A DNA stretch of 64,000 nt from Agriterribacter humi (GCF_009192765.1 NZ_VOHQ01000007.1:213288-277287), one strand, 5' to 3'; positions 45,605 to 55,078 are shown, numbered from the stretch's first letter. Program-made: numbers and translations. The notes: a model not told the origin generated them from the sequence alone.

Positions 45605-45655
45605 TTTTATATTATCCGACACCCAATAAGTTCAGTATAGTTTACAAAATCCCTT

Positions 45656-45663
45656 TATTTTTG
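45656..45663 (+). promoter_or_regulatory. TAnnTTTG promoter element of fabD
   Basis: TATTTTTG, 56 bp before the ATG at 45720. No clear -33 box. Confidence 0.4.
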
Positions 45664-45719
45664 GAAGGTCAAACCGATACAATTATTACCGCCGGTTAAA
45701 ACCTGTAAAATATTTACCA

Positions 45720-46610
45720 ATGAAGCATGCTTATGTATTTCCCGGACAGGGGTCGCAGTTTGCGGGAATGGGGAAAGAATTATACGAAACAAATGCCACT
45801 GCAAAAACATTATTTGAAAGCGCCAACGATATAGCCGGCTTTCGCATTTCAGACATCATGTTCAATGGCACCGATGAAGATCTGAAGCAAACCAAAGTAA
45901 CCCAGCCTGCGGTATTTCTGCATTCGGTTGTACTGTTTAAAACATTAGGGAACATTAGGCCGGATATGGTTGCCGGTCATTCGCTGGGCGAGTTTTCGGC
46001 ATTGGTGGCCAATAAAACCCTGTCGTTTGAAGATGGGTTGAAACTGGTTATCGTTCGTGCACAGTCTATGCAAAAAGCATGTGAACTGCAGCCTTCGGCA
46101 ATGGCGGCGGTGCTGGCCTTAGATGATGCCAGGGTAGAGGAGGTATGTGCCCTGATACAGCAGGAGACCGGCGAAATTGTTGTGCCGGCCAATTACAACT
46201 GCCCCGGACAAGTGGTAATAAGCGGATCGGTTAAAGGAATTGAAATAGCCTGCCAGCGCATGAAAGAAGCCGGGGCTAAAAGAGCATTGCCCCTGCCTGT
46301 AGGCGGCGCATTTCACTCCCCCTTAATGGAGCCGGCCAAAGCAGAACTTGCCGCGGCTGTTGAGGCTACGGTTTTTAATAACCCCTCCTGCCCGGTATAC
46401 CAGAATGTAACCGGTTTGCCGGTAACAGACCCGGCAGTAATTAAAAGAAATCTCGTAGATCAACTAACCGGCGCCGTTAGGTGGACGCAGAGCGTACTGA
46501 AAATGATAGCCGATGACGCTACGGAGTTTACCGAAGTAGGGCCCGGGAAAGTATTGCAGGGATTGATTGTAAAAATTGATAAATCGGCAGTAGTAAATGG
46601 ACAAAGCTAA
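45720..46610 (+). CDS. fabD: Malonyl-CoA:ACP transacylase
   Basis: A 296-aa enzyme loading malonyl groups onto acyl carrier protein for fatty acid synthesis. FPGQGSQFAGMG at the start, nucleophile in AGHSLGEFSALV (Ser near residue 88), Arg in VIVRAQSMQKA, active-site His in GGAFHSPLMEPA, and EVGPGKVLQGL near the end are all typical. Length is normal. It stands alone, without other fab genes beside it. Confidence 0.95.
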   Translation: MKHAYVFPGQGSQFAGMGKELYETNATAKTLFESANDIAGFRISDIMFNGTDEDLKQTKVTQPAVFLHSVVLFKTLGNIRPDMVAGHSLGEFSALVANKTLSFEDGLKLVIVRAQSMQKACELQPSAMAAVLALDDARVEEVCALIQQETGEIVVPANYNCPGQVVISGSVKGIEIACQRMKEAGAKRALPLPVGGAFHSPLMEPAKAELAAAVEATVFNNPSCPVYQNVTGLPVTDPAVIKRNLVDQLTGAVRWTQSVLKMIADDATEFTEVGPGKVLQGLIVKIDKSAVVNGQS

Positions 46611-46617
46611 GCCATAG

Positions 46618-46625
46618 TACCTTTG
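46618..46625 (+). promoter_or_regulatory. TAnnTTTG promoter element
   Basis: TACCTTTG, 36 bp before the ATG at 46662. Confidence 0.45.
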
Positions 46626-46661
46626 CGCAGGAACTGAACAACAGTATATAAATTGTAGCGC

Positions 46662-47678
46662 ATGGCAAAGATCAAATTAAGCATACTCGATCAATCGGTT
46701 ATTCATCATAATGGAAACGCCAGGCGGGCAATTGACGAAACCATCGCTACAGCAAAATTGGCCGATCAATTGGGCTATACCCGGTTTTGGGTTTCGGAAC
46801 ATCACAACTCCACTTTTATAGCGGGCACCGCCCCCGAAGTGCTGATGGTTAAGCTGGCCGATGAAACAAAGCATATCCGCATTGGCTCGGGAGGAATTAT
46901 GCTGCCTAACCACAGTGCTTTTAAAGTTGCAGAAAACTTTCGGATGCTGGAAACGCTGTTTCCCGGTCGTATTGACCTTGGTATGGGAAGAGCCCCGGGC
47001 GGCGACCGCATTACCGCGTCCATTCTTAATCCATCCAACGATTTTAGCGAGGAAAGCTATTTGCGTCAACTGGAGCATTTACAACATTTTTTCAGGGATA
47101 CGGCCGGAACACAACACGGTCCTGTAATTGCCGGTCCGCAGGCTCCGGGTGTGCCACTGCAATGGATACTCAGTTCAAGCGGTGGAAGCAGTTTAATTGC
47201 GGCAAAGTTTGGTATGGGGCTGGCAGTTGCCCGTTTTATTAACGGACTGGCACAGCCGGATGTGGTGGAAACCTATCGTAAAAACTTTGTTCCCTCTTCG
47301 CAATTTGAAAAGCCTCATGCGGTTTTATCTATCGCCGTACTTTGCGGTGAAACGGAAGAAACCGCCGCTCAAATGCGCAAATACCTTAATTATATTCATC
47401 TTCAGTTTGAGAAAGGTAATTATCAGAGCTTCGGTGATTATAACTCCATTAAAGAGTATGAATTTTCACCGGCAGAGCTGGAACGCATCGGCTATAACAG
47501 CGGCAGGGTGGTTTCGGGAACGAAAGAACGGGTAAAATCGCAATTAACCAGACTGGCAAATGATTTTGAAGTAGATGAAATTGTTGTAACTACCATTACA
47601 GATAATGCAGCCGACAGGCGGCGATCTTTTGAGCTGCTGGCGGAGGCTTTTGAACTTGAAGGAAAAAAAAGTAATTGA
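46662..47678 (+). CDS. LLM-class flavin-dependent oxidoreductase
   Basis: A 338-aa luciferase-like monooxygenase family protein. KLSILDQSVIHH, ATAKLADQLGYTRFWVSEHHN, IRIGSGGIMLPNHSAFKVAENFRMLETLFPGRID, LGMGRAPGGDR form the usual TIM-barrel and flavin-binding start. These enzymes use FMNH2 or F420H2 with varied substrates. No partner reductase is adjacent. Confidence 0.92.
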   Translation: MAKIKLSILDQSVIHHNGNARRAIDETIATAKLADQLGYTRFWVSEHHNSTFIAGTAPEVLMVKLADETKHIRIGSGGIMLPNHSAFKVAENFRMLETLFPGRIDLGMGRAPGGDRITASILNPSNDFSEESYLRQLEHLQHFFRDTAGTQHGPVIAGPQAPGVPLQWILSSSGGSSLIAAKFGMGLAVARFINGLAQPDVVETYRKNFVPSSQFEKPHAVLSIAVLCGETEETAAQMRKYLNYIHLQFEKGNYQSFGDYNSIKEYEFSPAELERIGYNSGRVVSGTKERVKSQLTRLANDFEVDEIVVTTITDNAADRRRSFELLAEAFELEGKKSN

Positions 47679-47755
47679 AAATATAGTTGAATAGTATTCG
47701 AGATGGCAGTTTGAGCCAGGGTTATTGTAAAAATGCCTCGAGGAGCCGGTTTAGG

Positions 47756-48190
47756 CTATTCTCCCTGCCCCGGATCCCGCAACCTGTCTACTTTTTTATT
47801 CAAATCCCGCAACTGCAAATCAATATGAGTTAAACGGCCATAAACAGCCCACATTGGTACGGAATCATCCTCTTTTACCAGGCTCAATTCGTCTTCCGTG
47901 TTGAAAGTTGATTCTTTTGATGTAGGCACACTGCTATCCGCATTATCGGTTTTGAGCCTGCCCTCTACTTCACTTAGACTGCTATTTTCAAAATCGAATA
48001 GGAGAAGATCATCTATAGAAACCCTAAGAACATTTGATAATTTTATAAGAATGTCAACATTGGGACGACTTCTGGCATTTTCATAATTGGACAGCACATT
48101 TTCCTTAAGACCGCATTCGGCTTCTATTTCAGCCTGGGTAAGCTTTCTTTTCTGGCGTAGAAATCTAATATTATTAGCAAGATGATTCAT
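47756..48190 (-). CDS. XRE-family HTH regulator
   Basis: A 144-aa regulator: N-terminal XRE HTH (IRFLRQKRKLTQAEIEAECG, LKENVLSNYENARSRPNVDI, LSNVLRVSIDDLL; residues 5-65), an acidic Ser-rich linker and a C-terminal coiled coil (MWAVYGRLTHIDLQLRDLNKKVDRL) likely for oligomerisation. ATG at 48190 used. It is divergent from a small open frame at 48381 and the genes beyond. Confidence 0.85.
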   Translation of the reverse strand: MNHLANNIRFLRQKRKLTQAEIEAECGLKENVLSNYENARSRPNVDILIKLSNVLRVSIDDLLLFDFENSSLSEVEGRLKTDNADSSVPTSKESTFNTEDELSLVKEDDSVPMWAVYGRLTHIDLQLRDLNKKVDRLRDPGQGE

Positions 48191-48380
48191 TTGTGTCAAA
48201 ATTTTTTTTAAAAAAACAAAATAATATCTTGAAAGTTAAATTTTCTTTTACTATCTTGCGTACACAACAAGCGCAAAAGGAAATTATAGCCAAATATAGA
48301 TATGAAATATATTCTTTTTTAAGAACAACTTTTAGTATCAATAAAGAAAACTAATTATTCATCTTCTAAAAATAAAAATT

Positions 48381-48497
48381 ATGAAGCACTTTCACAACCT
48401 ATACGGAGATGTACACAATAATGACCTTTTCCCGGAATCTTCCCAAAACAGTGAATCATATCATCTTAACCAGGAGCCTGTTGCATCGGATGGATAA
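48381..48497 (+). CDS. Possible small protein (38 aa)
   Basis: ATG at 48381 after an A/T-rich leader; the product is short and polar, rich in H, N, S, D and E (MKHFHNLYGDVHNND, ending EPVASDG). It lies alone between the divergent XRE gene and the next gene. Codon content looks natural, but there is no family match that I know. Low confidence. The rest of 48200-48708 shows nothing further. Confidence 0.3.
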   Translation: MKHFHNLYGDVHNNDLFPESSQNSESYHLNQEPVASDG

Positions 48498-48708
48498 GCA
48501 GGCAAACGGGCATACTGCTGCTGTTCATGCCAGCCTTTAACCTGTTTGAGACTTACTGGCATCCACCGTTGAACACGTAGCGTATTTTTCTGATCCTGTA
48601 TCGCATTGATGATACGGCTATACAATTGATAACTGTATTTATTAGCACTGGCAGGGAACAGGATATTGCCAATTTTCTAACCTATTGAATAAAATAAACG
48701 TATTGGAA

Positions 48709-49182
48709 ATGAGAAAATCAACCAATCCGGTACAAAAGGAAAAGCTACCTCTGGAACCCAAATTAAAGTGGCAAACCGGCGATTATGAACGTCACACCGA
48801 ATTTAATCTTACACTTCCTTATCCATTTCTTTTATTATGCAGGCTAATGGATATTACACCTGAACAGATGGTGCGCGACTTTATGGATAATCTTTCCTGC
48901 GGTAGCTGGAACCGGCAGGGAAGAGACAAAGCAAAAGAACACCTGATCAATTATTTTATCGAACATGGTTATGGTCAGCATTATTATAAAGAAGATGATG
49001 TCCGGGAGATATTTAAAGAAATGGATGCGATAGGGCTTTTGTTCCCCAATAACGGGAACAGCAAAATGGTTGATCTGTATGCCAAATGGCGCGATAAGCA
49101 TCAGACTTATTGGTTTAAGCAATGGTTCAGAAAGCCCAGACGAAAGCCGTCAAATAAAGCGAGCACCGTAAAAGGTGTGTAA
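48709..49182 (+). CDS. Conserved hypothetical protein
   Basis: A 157-aa soluble protein (FNLTLPYPFLLLCRLMDITPEQ, VRDFMDNLSCGSW, DKAKEHLINYFIEHGYGQ, REIFKEMDAIGLLFP, basic C-terminal tail). No known function. It is 32 bp before an MNT/HEPN-type gene, so the two are probably cotranscribed. ATG at 48709 is preferred to a TTG at 48685. Confidence 0.65.
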   Translation: MRKSTNPVQKEKLPLEPKLKWQTGDYERHTEFNLTLPYPFLLLCRLMDITPEQMVRDFMDNLSCGSWNRQGRDKAKEHLINYFIEHGYGQHYYKEDDVREIFKEMDAIGLLFPNNGNSKMVDLYAKWRDKHQTYWFKQWFRKPRRKPSNKASTVKGV

Positions 49183-49214
49183 GATCGCTTCATTAAAAAA
49201 TAAAGCATATACAG

Positions 49215-50087
49215 ATGAAGCCATTTACCCTGTATCATTTATGCCGCGATGCTTTTTCTTTTGTTCAGCAGCCTTTGGTTGATATTATTGTAAAGGCCGC
49301 AAAACCCGATATGATTTTCCTGCTGGGAGCATCTTTGAACCGGAGAAGAAGTGAAAGTATATTTAATGAAACGGCTCCCGCTTCCGGGCACATTTCGGGT
49401 TGCTGTTTTCTGATATTAATTCCAGACCTCTCTAATAAAGAGCTCTATGAATGGCAGGATAAAATAGAAAACAACTGCAAGCCCCTAATGCCTGTAGCAA
49501 CCATTGTTTTACAAAGTACCACTTTTCAAGCATGGCTGAAAACGAGTGACAGATTTGCAGTGGCTGTGTGGCAATCGGCAGTGCCTGTATATGATTCCGG
49601 GAACCTTTCCCCGGTGGTTCCTTTAGATCTCCCCAACACATTTGCCGACAAAGACAACAAAAAGCAATATACCGACGGATTAACGAAAGCAAAAGAATTT
49701 TTGGCCGGATCGGAACTCTACAGGGTTAGAAAACAGCATGCTATGGCGGCCTTTATGCTACACCAGTCAGCAGAGCAGGCATTGCGTATACTATTAAAAG
49801 TAGGTACAGGCTATTATGCCAATACCCACAGCATTGACAGATTAATTCGTTACGCAGGTCTTGTATCCTGCCAATTGCCAGATATTTTCCCGCAGGAAAC
49901 GGATCAGGAAAAGCGTCTTTTTGATCTTTTACAAAAAGCCTATATAGACACCCGTTATAAAGAGGATTATAAAATCAGTAATGATGATCTGTTATGCCTT
50001 ACGGAAAAGGTCAGGCGTATCCATAAAATAGTATACGAGTTTGGGAAAAGCACGTTCAATACAGCAGTCTTATCATCAATACAATGA
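49215..50087 (+). CDS. Nucleotidyltransferase/HEPN-type fusion protein
   Basis: A 290-aa protein. The N-terminal part (about residues 10-140) has a degenerate MNT-like pattern (DMIFLLGASLNRRRSESIF); the C-terminal part (about 150-280) is a HEPN domain (AKEFLAGSELYRVRKQHAMA, FMLHQSAEQALRILLKVGTG, THSIDRLIRYA, YIDTRYKEDYKIS). MNT and HEPN proteins often form toxin-antitoxin pairs; here they are fused in one chain, which is common in Bacteroidota and need not be toxic. Partner hypothetical gene 32 bp upstream. Confidence 0.75.
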   Translation: MKPFTLYHLCRDAFSFVQQPLVDIIVKAAKPDMIFLLGASLNRRRSESIFNETAPASGHISGCCFLILIPDLSNKELYEWQDKIENNCKPLMPVATIVLQSTTFQAWLKTSDRFAVAVWQSAVPVYDSGNLSPVVPLDLPNTFADKDNKKQYTDGLTKAKEFLAGSELYRVRKQHAMAAFMLHQSAEQALRILLKVGTGYYANTHSIDRLIRYAGLVSCQLPDIFPQETDQEKRLFDLLQKAYIDTRYKEDYKISNDDLLCLTEKVRRIHKIVYEFGKSTFNTAVLSSIQ

Positions 50088-50132
50088 AATGAAAGAGAGA
50101 AAGACAATGATGAAGCGATTTCTATCGCAGTC

Positions 50133-50168
50133 AAAAAAAAGCCTGCCTTCGCTAAAGCTTTGGCAGGC
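50133..50168 (-). terminator. Terminator of tRNA-Arg
   Basis: GCCTGCC (50141-50147) and GGCAGGC (50162-50168) form a 7-bp stem; on the minus strand it is followed by eight T. It lies directly 3' of the tRNA. Confidence 0.8.
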
Positions 50169-50172
50169 GATG

Positions 50173-50244
50173 TGGTCCCGACAAGAATCGAACTTGTATC
50201 TAGAGTTTAGGAAACTCCTATTCTATCCATTGAACTACGGGACC
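50173..50244 (-). tRNA. tRNA-Arg (CCT)
   Basis: 72 nt on the minus strand: acceptor GGTCCCG/CGGGACC, D-stem GTTC/GAAT, anticodon arm GGAGT-TTCCTAA-ACTCT with anticodon CCT, T-arm ACAAG-TTCGATT-CTTGT, discriminator A. CCA not encoded. No integrated element is seen here. Confidence 0.95.
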
Positions 50245-50310
50245 AATATCTAATTGGGTTGCAAAAGTAACAGTTTTAGTGATTATCTTTCCTTTTCAAA
50301 TGGGAACATT

Positions 50311-50760
50311 ATGAAAAAAATGCTACTGGTGGTTATTGTTTTATTCTACTTTGCGAAAAATTATGGACAAAACCAGCAAAAGCCCCTGCTCAACCACATC
50401 GCTCAGTATGTTGTTGACCTGAAAACAAGTACCACTTTCTATACAGATATCGTAGGACTTGACACGATTCCCGAACCCTTTCATGATGGCAGGCATACCT
50501 GGTTCAGTGTTGGGCCCAAAAGTCACCTGCACCTGATACAAGGAGCTAAGGAAGCGGCAGCACACGATAAAAACACTCATTTATGTTTTACGGTTGCTTC
50601 TGTGCAGGAATTTATGACAGTCCTTAAAAAGAATAACATATCATACGAAAACTGGGCCGGCGAAAAAAATGCCGCGACCAACCGTGTGGATGGAGTTAAA
50701 CAAATTTATTTCCGCGACCCTGATGGTTATTGGCTCGAAATCAACGATGCCAAAGATTGA
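50311..50760 (+). CDS. Exported VOC-family (glyoxalase-like) protein
   Basis: A 149-aa protein with signal peptide (MKKMLLVVIVLFYFAKNYG) and one vicinal-oxygen-chelate domain: LNHIAQYVVDLKTSTTFYTDIVGL, HTWFSVGP, HLHLIQG, HLCFTVASVQEFMTVL, IYFRDPDGYWLEI. Metal-ligand positions (His in NHIAQY, His in HLHL, Glu in WLEI) look kept. The substrate is unknown; a periplasmic location is unusual compared with glyoxalase I. Confidence 0.85.
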   Translation: MKKMLLVVIVLFYFAKNYGQNQQKPLLNHIAQYVVDLKTSTTFYTDIVGLDTIPEPFHDGRHTWFSVGPKSHLHLIQGAKEAAAHDKNTHLCFTVASVQEFMTVLKKNNISYENWAGEKNAATNRVDGVKQIYFRDPDGYWLEINDAKD

Positions 50761-50813
50761 ACCCCAATCATGTGCGCACCTCATATTTCTTTATCTTTCC
50801 CATTCCCCTTCCT

Positions 50814-50821
50814 TATCTTTG
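50814..50821 (+). promoter_or_regulatory. TAnnTTTG promoter element
   Basis: TATCTTTG, 18 bp before the ATG at 50840. Confidence 0.5.
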
Positions 50822-50839
50822 CACCCCTAAAATGTGCGT

Positions 50840-51490
50840 ATGAAGTTTTACACTCTGATTATAAAATACAGGCTGCCTTTGGGTTTTTTAGCGCTGGCAT
50901 TGGCTGTTGTGGTAAATATTTATTCAGGATTTTGGCCTGCATTTGCTTTATATTTTGTTGCGCTGGTTGCCGTAGTGAGTCATTTCCTGTTTGGACCCAT
51001 GCGTTTAATACAAGGGTATATGGAAGATGGCGACATTGATGGCGCCCAAAAAATATTGGATTCCATACGTTTTCCCAACCTGCTCATCAAACCCGTTCGC
51101 AGTGTATATTATTTTTTGAAATCGAACCTGGCCATGTTTAAACAGGATTTTGACGGCGCAGAAACCATGATGAAGAAGAGCCTGAGCCTGGGCATGCCCA
51201 TGAAAGAAACTGAAGGTGCTGCTTATTTTCAGCTGGGAACCATAGCCATGCAAAAAAGCAATATGAGGCAGGCGGAAGAATACATTCGCAAAGCCATCCG
51301 CATAGGCCTGCCGGATAAGGAAAATACGGCCGCCGCTTACCTGCAAATGTGCCAGATTTTTATCAATAAAAGAGAGTTCCGCGCTGCCAAGGATTATTTT
51401 CGCCGGGCAAAAGAGCTGAAACCAACAACATCGCAGGTAGTAGACCAGATCAAACAGATTGAAAAATACATCAGCAGGATACCCGGGTAA
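50840..51490 (+). CDS. Membrane-anchored TPR protein
   Basis: A 216-aa protein with two N-terminal membrane helices (YRLPLGFLALALAVVVNIYSG; FALYFVALVAVVSHFLF) followed by tetratricopeptide-like helical repeats (about residues 60-210: GDIDGAQKILDSI, GAAYFQLGTIAMQKSNMRQA, AAAYLQMCQIFINKREFRAA). Likely a scaffold facing the cytoplasm or periplasm. Start chosen at the ATG at 50840, 18 bp after the promoter motif, rather than the GTG at 50834. Confidence 0.8.
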   Translation: MKFYTLIIKYRLPLGFLALALAVVVNIYSGFWPAFALYFVALVAVVSHFLFGPMRLIQGYMEDGDIDGAQKILDSIRFPNLLIKPVRSVYYFLKSNLAMFKQDFDGAETMMKKSLSLGMPMKETEGAAYFQLGTIAMQKSNMRQAEEYIRKAIRIGLPDKENTAAAYLQMCQIFINKREFRAAKDYFRRAKELKPTTSQVVDQIKQIEKYISRIPG

Positions 51491-51514
51491 TGCAGGCCGG
51501 TTTCCATTGTTATA

Positions 51515-51549
51515 AAAAAAGCCGCAAACAGAAATGATGCGGCTTTTTT
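51515..51549. terminator. Bidirectional terminator
   Basis: GCCGCA (51521-51526) pairs with TGCGGC (51538-51543); a run of A precedes and six T follow, so the stem extends through A-T pairs. It ends the TPR gene. Confidence 0.8.
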
Positions 51550-51767
51550 GCGGAAAAACAGTTTTTACTTTAAGGAGTTATTATGTTTATGGTATGTTAG
51601 CGCTCCTAAAGTGGCTTGTGCTATTCAATTGGTACAACGGCTGAAGTGTTCAATGCAACTAAGTAAATTTATTATAAACCCGTACATCCGCCAATACTAC
51701 AAAGTGGTTATATACATGAGTTCAGTATTAGTAAACCTTCGCAATGGAAATACATTTATTCATTGAT

Positions 51768-51775
51768 TAACTTTG
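51768..51775 (+). promoter_or_regulatory. TAnnTTTG element directly before a start codon
   Basis: TAACTTTG ends only 4 bp before the ATG at 51780, predicting a leaderless or nearly leaderless mRNA. Confidence 0.4.
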
Positions 51776-51779
51776 GTTC

Positions 51780-54700
51780 ATGTCATTTTTAAAAGAAAAG
51801 CTGCATATAAAGTTTAAGGAAGAGTACGATAAACTTAACGAACAGCAACGGAAGGCTGTGGATGCGATTGAAGGACCAGTAATGGTAATCGCCGGACCGG
51901 GTACTGGCAAAACCCAGATTCTCGCCAGCCGTATTGGCAAAATATTATTGGAAACCGATACTGCGCCTGAAAATATTCTTTGTCTTACCTACACCGATGC
52001 AGGCGTGGTGGCTATGCGTAAAAGATTACTGCAGTTTATTGGAGCCGATGCCTATAAGGTGAATATTTATACTTTTCATGCTTTTTGTAATGACGTGATA
52101 CAGGAAAATCTTTCGCTGTTTGAAAAAACAGTACTTGATCCCATCTCGGATCTTGAAAAGATTGAGCTTTTCAAGGAATTGATAGACTCTTTTCCTAAAA
52201 ATCACGCACTCAAAAGATACCGGGGCGATGTATATTTTGAAGTAAATAACCTGCAATCGTTGTTCAGTACAATGAAACGTGAAGGCTGGACTCCCGAAAA
52301 CATCACTCAAAAAATAGACGACTATATAAAAAGCCTGCCAGACAGGGATGAATACAGGTATAAAAAGAAATACCGTGGGTTTAATGCCGGGGATATTAAG
52401 GTAGATAAAATGGATGAGGAAGTGGAAAAGATGGAAAAATTGCGTGCAGCGGTAAATGAATTTGATCGTTTTCAACAACTCATGAGAAAAAAGAACCGGT
52501 ATGATTTTGATGATATGATCAATTGGGTCATCCGGGCTTTTGAAGAAAATAAAAGTCTCCTGTCCAATTACCAGGAACGTTTTCAATATATACTGGTGGA
52601 TGAATACCAGGATACGAGTGGCACGCAAAACAGGCTGGTGCAATTGCTGATCAGTTATTGGGATAAGCCGAATGTATTTGTGGTAGGTGATGATGACCAG
52701 AGCATTTATCGCTTCCAGGGCGCCAATGTGGAAAATATGCTCCGGTTTGCAGATAATTATAAAAACGACCTGCTTACAGTAGTGCTTACCAATAATTACC
52801 GGTCTACCCAACCCATTTTAGATATTTCAAAGTCGCTTATTGACCGCAATGAGGAGAGGCTGGTAAAGCAAATCGAAGGGTTGAGTAAACAGCTCATTTC
52901 TTCCAATCAGCGCATCAGTCATCTTACCCACCATCCCCAGATATATGAATACGAAACCCAGCGTCAGGAAATGGTGGGCATAACAGTGCAGGTGGAAAAA
53001 TTAATACTGAATGGTATACCACCGGGGCGTATCGCTGTTATTTACAAGGAAAACAAGTATGGGGAAGAATTGTCCCAATACTTTACACTACGCCATATAC
53101 CGGTTTACAGTAAGCGAAAATTGAACATTTTAGAATTGCCATTGGCTAAAAAAATTGTGCTGTTGCTTAAATATATTGCTGCAGAACATGATATAGCTTA
53201 TAGTGGAGATGAAATGTTGTTTGAAATTTTACATTTTGACTGGTTCAATATTCCGGCAATAGAAATTGCAAAGATTAGCATTGAAGTTGCAGACAGAAGG
53301 TATGGAGGTAATAAAACCTCTATCCGCGAAATCTTACCGGAAAAAGCAAAAACTCCTGCCAAAGACCTTTTCAGTACCGGGTTGCACGATGGATTAAAAC
53401 AAGCCTCAATAGTAATTGAGAACCTTATTGCCTCGGTACCCAATGTAACGCTGCAGCAATTGTTTGAACAGATTATCCGTGAAGGCGGTGTTTTGCATCA
53501 TATTATGCAAAGCACAGACAAACACTGGCAGTTACAGGTTTTAACCGGTTTATTTGATTTCCTGAAAGATGAAACACACCGCAATCCATTGCTTAACCTT
53601 CAGCAACTGGTAAATCTTATTGAATTAATGGAAAAAGAAGGAATTGCCTTACCGTTGGTTCAGGTGAGTGGAAGTGATAAAGGGGTAAACCTGTTAACGG
53701 CCCATGGTTCAAAAGGACTTGAATTTGAACATGTATTATTTGCCGGCTGCAATGCCAACGCATGGGAGAAGAAGAGAAAGCCGGGGGGAGGATATAGCTT
53801 GCCCGATACTATGTTTACTTCACAACCCAAACATAAAGAAGATGAGGAATTAAGAAGATTGTTTTATGTGGCTTTAACAAGGGCCGAGCTGCATCTGTAT
53901 ATTTCTTACAGTAAATTTAAAAACGATGGTAAAGAGCTTGAGCCTTCTATGTTTATAGCCGAAATCCAGGAGCAGCAGAATATACCGGCAGAGCAGGTAG
54001 TACTGGATAATGAAGTGTTGTCGGACTTTGCCGCACTTGCTTTTATGGAACCGGACGCGCCTGAAATTGAAAAAATAGAAGAAGCGTTTGTAAGCCGGTT
54101 GCTCGAAAAATTCGTAATGAATGTTACAGCGCTGAATAATTACCTTAAATGCCCGCTGCAATTTTATTTTAATAACCTTATCCGCATTCCTTCTCCCAAA
54201 AATGAAGCTACAGAATTTGGGTCTGCGGTGCATGATGCGCTTGAAAAACTATTTCGTAAAATGTCCGCCCGGCCAACCCATTCTGACGGGCAGGAAGGAG
54301 GCAAAGCGCAATTTCCGTCTAAAGAAGAGTTCATCACTGATTTTGAAGAATATATGCATCGCCACCGCGAAAGTTTTACCAGGGAGCAGTTTGCCCGGCG
54401 GATGGAATACGGGCAGGAAGTGTTGAGCAATTATTACGATAAGTATATACATCAGTTTAATAAAATTGTTGCCATAGAAAGGAATATCAGAAATGTTGTT
54501 GTGAAAGAAGTTCCTTTAAAAGGAAAATTGGATAAACTGGAGTTTGAAGGCAAATTGGTTAACGTTGTAGATTATAAAACGGGCGACCCGGATAAAGCCA
54601 GTACTAAATTGAAAGGCCCCAACGACAAAGACCCTAATGGCGGAGACTACTGGCGCCAGGCTGTTTTTTATAAATTGCTGGTTGAGGAATCGAAAACGAA

Positions 54701-54983
54701 TAATTGGGAAGTTATAAGTACTGAGTTTGATTTTATAGAACCTGATAAAAAGAAAAATTACAGGAAAGTAAAGCTGATCATTAATCCTGCGGATATTACC
54801 ACTGTTACTGAACAGATAAAATCAACCTGGGAAAAAATTCAAAACAGGGATTTCTATACCGGCTGCGGTAAACCCGATTGCCACTGGTGCAATTTTGTAA
54901 AAAACAATAACCTGGCAGTAGCTTTGCATGAAATAGTAGAAGATGATAATAATGATACTTCATACCTGATACCTGAGGCCTGA
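51780..54983 (+). CDS. UvrD-like helicase with Fe-S PD-(D/E)XK nuclease domain
   Basis: A 1067-aa superfamily I helicase-nuclease. Helicase motifs: AGPGTGKT (38-45), YTFHAFC, LVDEYQDT (272-279), VVGDDDQSIYRFQGA, TNNYRSTQ, LTAHGSKGLEFEHVLF and FYVALTRAE. From about residue 785 comes a RecB/Cas4-like nuclease: first Cys in YLKCPLQFYFNN (Cys791), GSAVHDALE, catalytic Asp918 (KGKLDKLEF) and DYK (931-933), then GCGKPDCHWC (Cys1029, 1034, 1037), giving four cysteines for an iron-sulfur cluster. This layout is AddA/AddB-like, so DNA repair or recombination is likely; no separate AddB gene is adjacent. Confidence 0.9.
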   Translation: MSFLKEKLHIKFKEEYDKLNEQQRKAVDAIEGPVMVIAGPGTGKTQILASRIGKILLETDTAPENILCLTYTDAGVVAMRKRLLQFIGADAYKVNIYTFHAFCNDVIQENLSLFEKTVLDPISDLEKIELFKELIDSFPKNHALKRYRGDVYFEVNNLQSLFSTMKREGWTPENITQKIDDYIKSLPDRDEYRYKKKYRGFNAGDIKVDKMDEEVEKMEKLRAAVNEFDRFQQLMRKKNRYDFDDMINWVIRAFEENKSLLSNYQERFQYILVDEYQDTSGTQNRLVQLLISYWDKPNVFVVGDDDQSIYRFQGANVENMLRFADNYKNDLLTVVLTNNYRSTQPILDISKSLIDRNEERLVKQIEGLSKQLISSNQRISHLTHHPQIYEYETQRQEMVGITVQVEKLILNGIPPGRIAVIYKENKYGEELSQYFTLRHIPVYSKRKLNILELPLAKKIVLLLKYIAAEHDIAYSGDEMLFEILHFDWFNIPAIEIAKISIEVADRRYGGNKTSIREILPEKAKTPAKDLFSTGLHDGLKQASIVIENLIASVPNVTLQQLFEQIIREGGVLHHIMQSTDKHWQLQVLTGLFDFLKDETHRNPLLNLQQLVNLIELMEKEGIALPLVQVSGSDKGVNLLTAHGSKGLEFEHVLFAGCNANAWEKKRKPGGGYSLPDTMFTSQPKHKEDEELRRLFYVALTRAELHLYISYSKFKNDGKELEPSMFIAEIQEQQNIPAEQVVLDNEVLSDFAALAFMEPDAPEIEKIEEAFVSRLLEKFVMNVTALNNYLKCPLQFYFNNLIRIPSPKNEATEFGSAVHDALEKLFRKMSARPTHSDGQEGGKAQFPSKEEFITDFEEYMHRHRESFTREQFARRMEYGQEVLSNYYDKYIHQFNKIVAIERNIRNVVVKEVPLKGKLDKLEFEGKLVNVVDYKTGDPDKASTKLKGPNDKDPNGGDYWRQAVFYKLLVEESKTNNWEVISTEFDFIEPDKKKNYRKVKLIINPADITTVTEQIKSTWEKIQNRDFYTGCGKPDCHWCNFVKNNNLAVALHEIVEDDNNDTSYLIPEA

Positions 54984-54996
54984 TACCTTATACTTT
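54962..54996 (+). repeat. Degenerate heptanucleotide repeat tract
   Basis: Five 7-bp units read ATACCTG, ATACCTG, AGGCCTG, ATACCTT, ATACTTT. The tract overlaps the 3' end of the helicase gene and extends into the spacer. Confidence 0.6.
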
Positions 54997-55042
54997 AAGG
55001 CATTATTAATAAAACAATACGCTGCAAAAGCTACAAACCTGC

Positions 55043-55050
55043 TAAGTTTG
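55043..55050 (+). promoter_or_regulatory. TAnnTTTG promoter element
   Basis: TAAGTTTG, 28 bp before the ATG at 55079. Confidence 0.45.
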
Positions 55051-55078
55051 CAGATTTGAAAGGGATAAGCGAACATCA

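Noticed and set aside
49215..50087. Calling the MNT/HEPN protein an active toxin
   Set aside because: The nucleotidyltransferase motif is degenerate and I cannot identify a clear HEPN RNase motif, so the family name is as far as the sequence supports.
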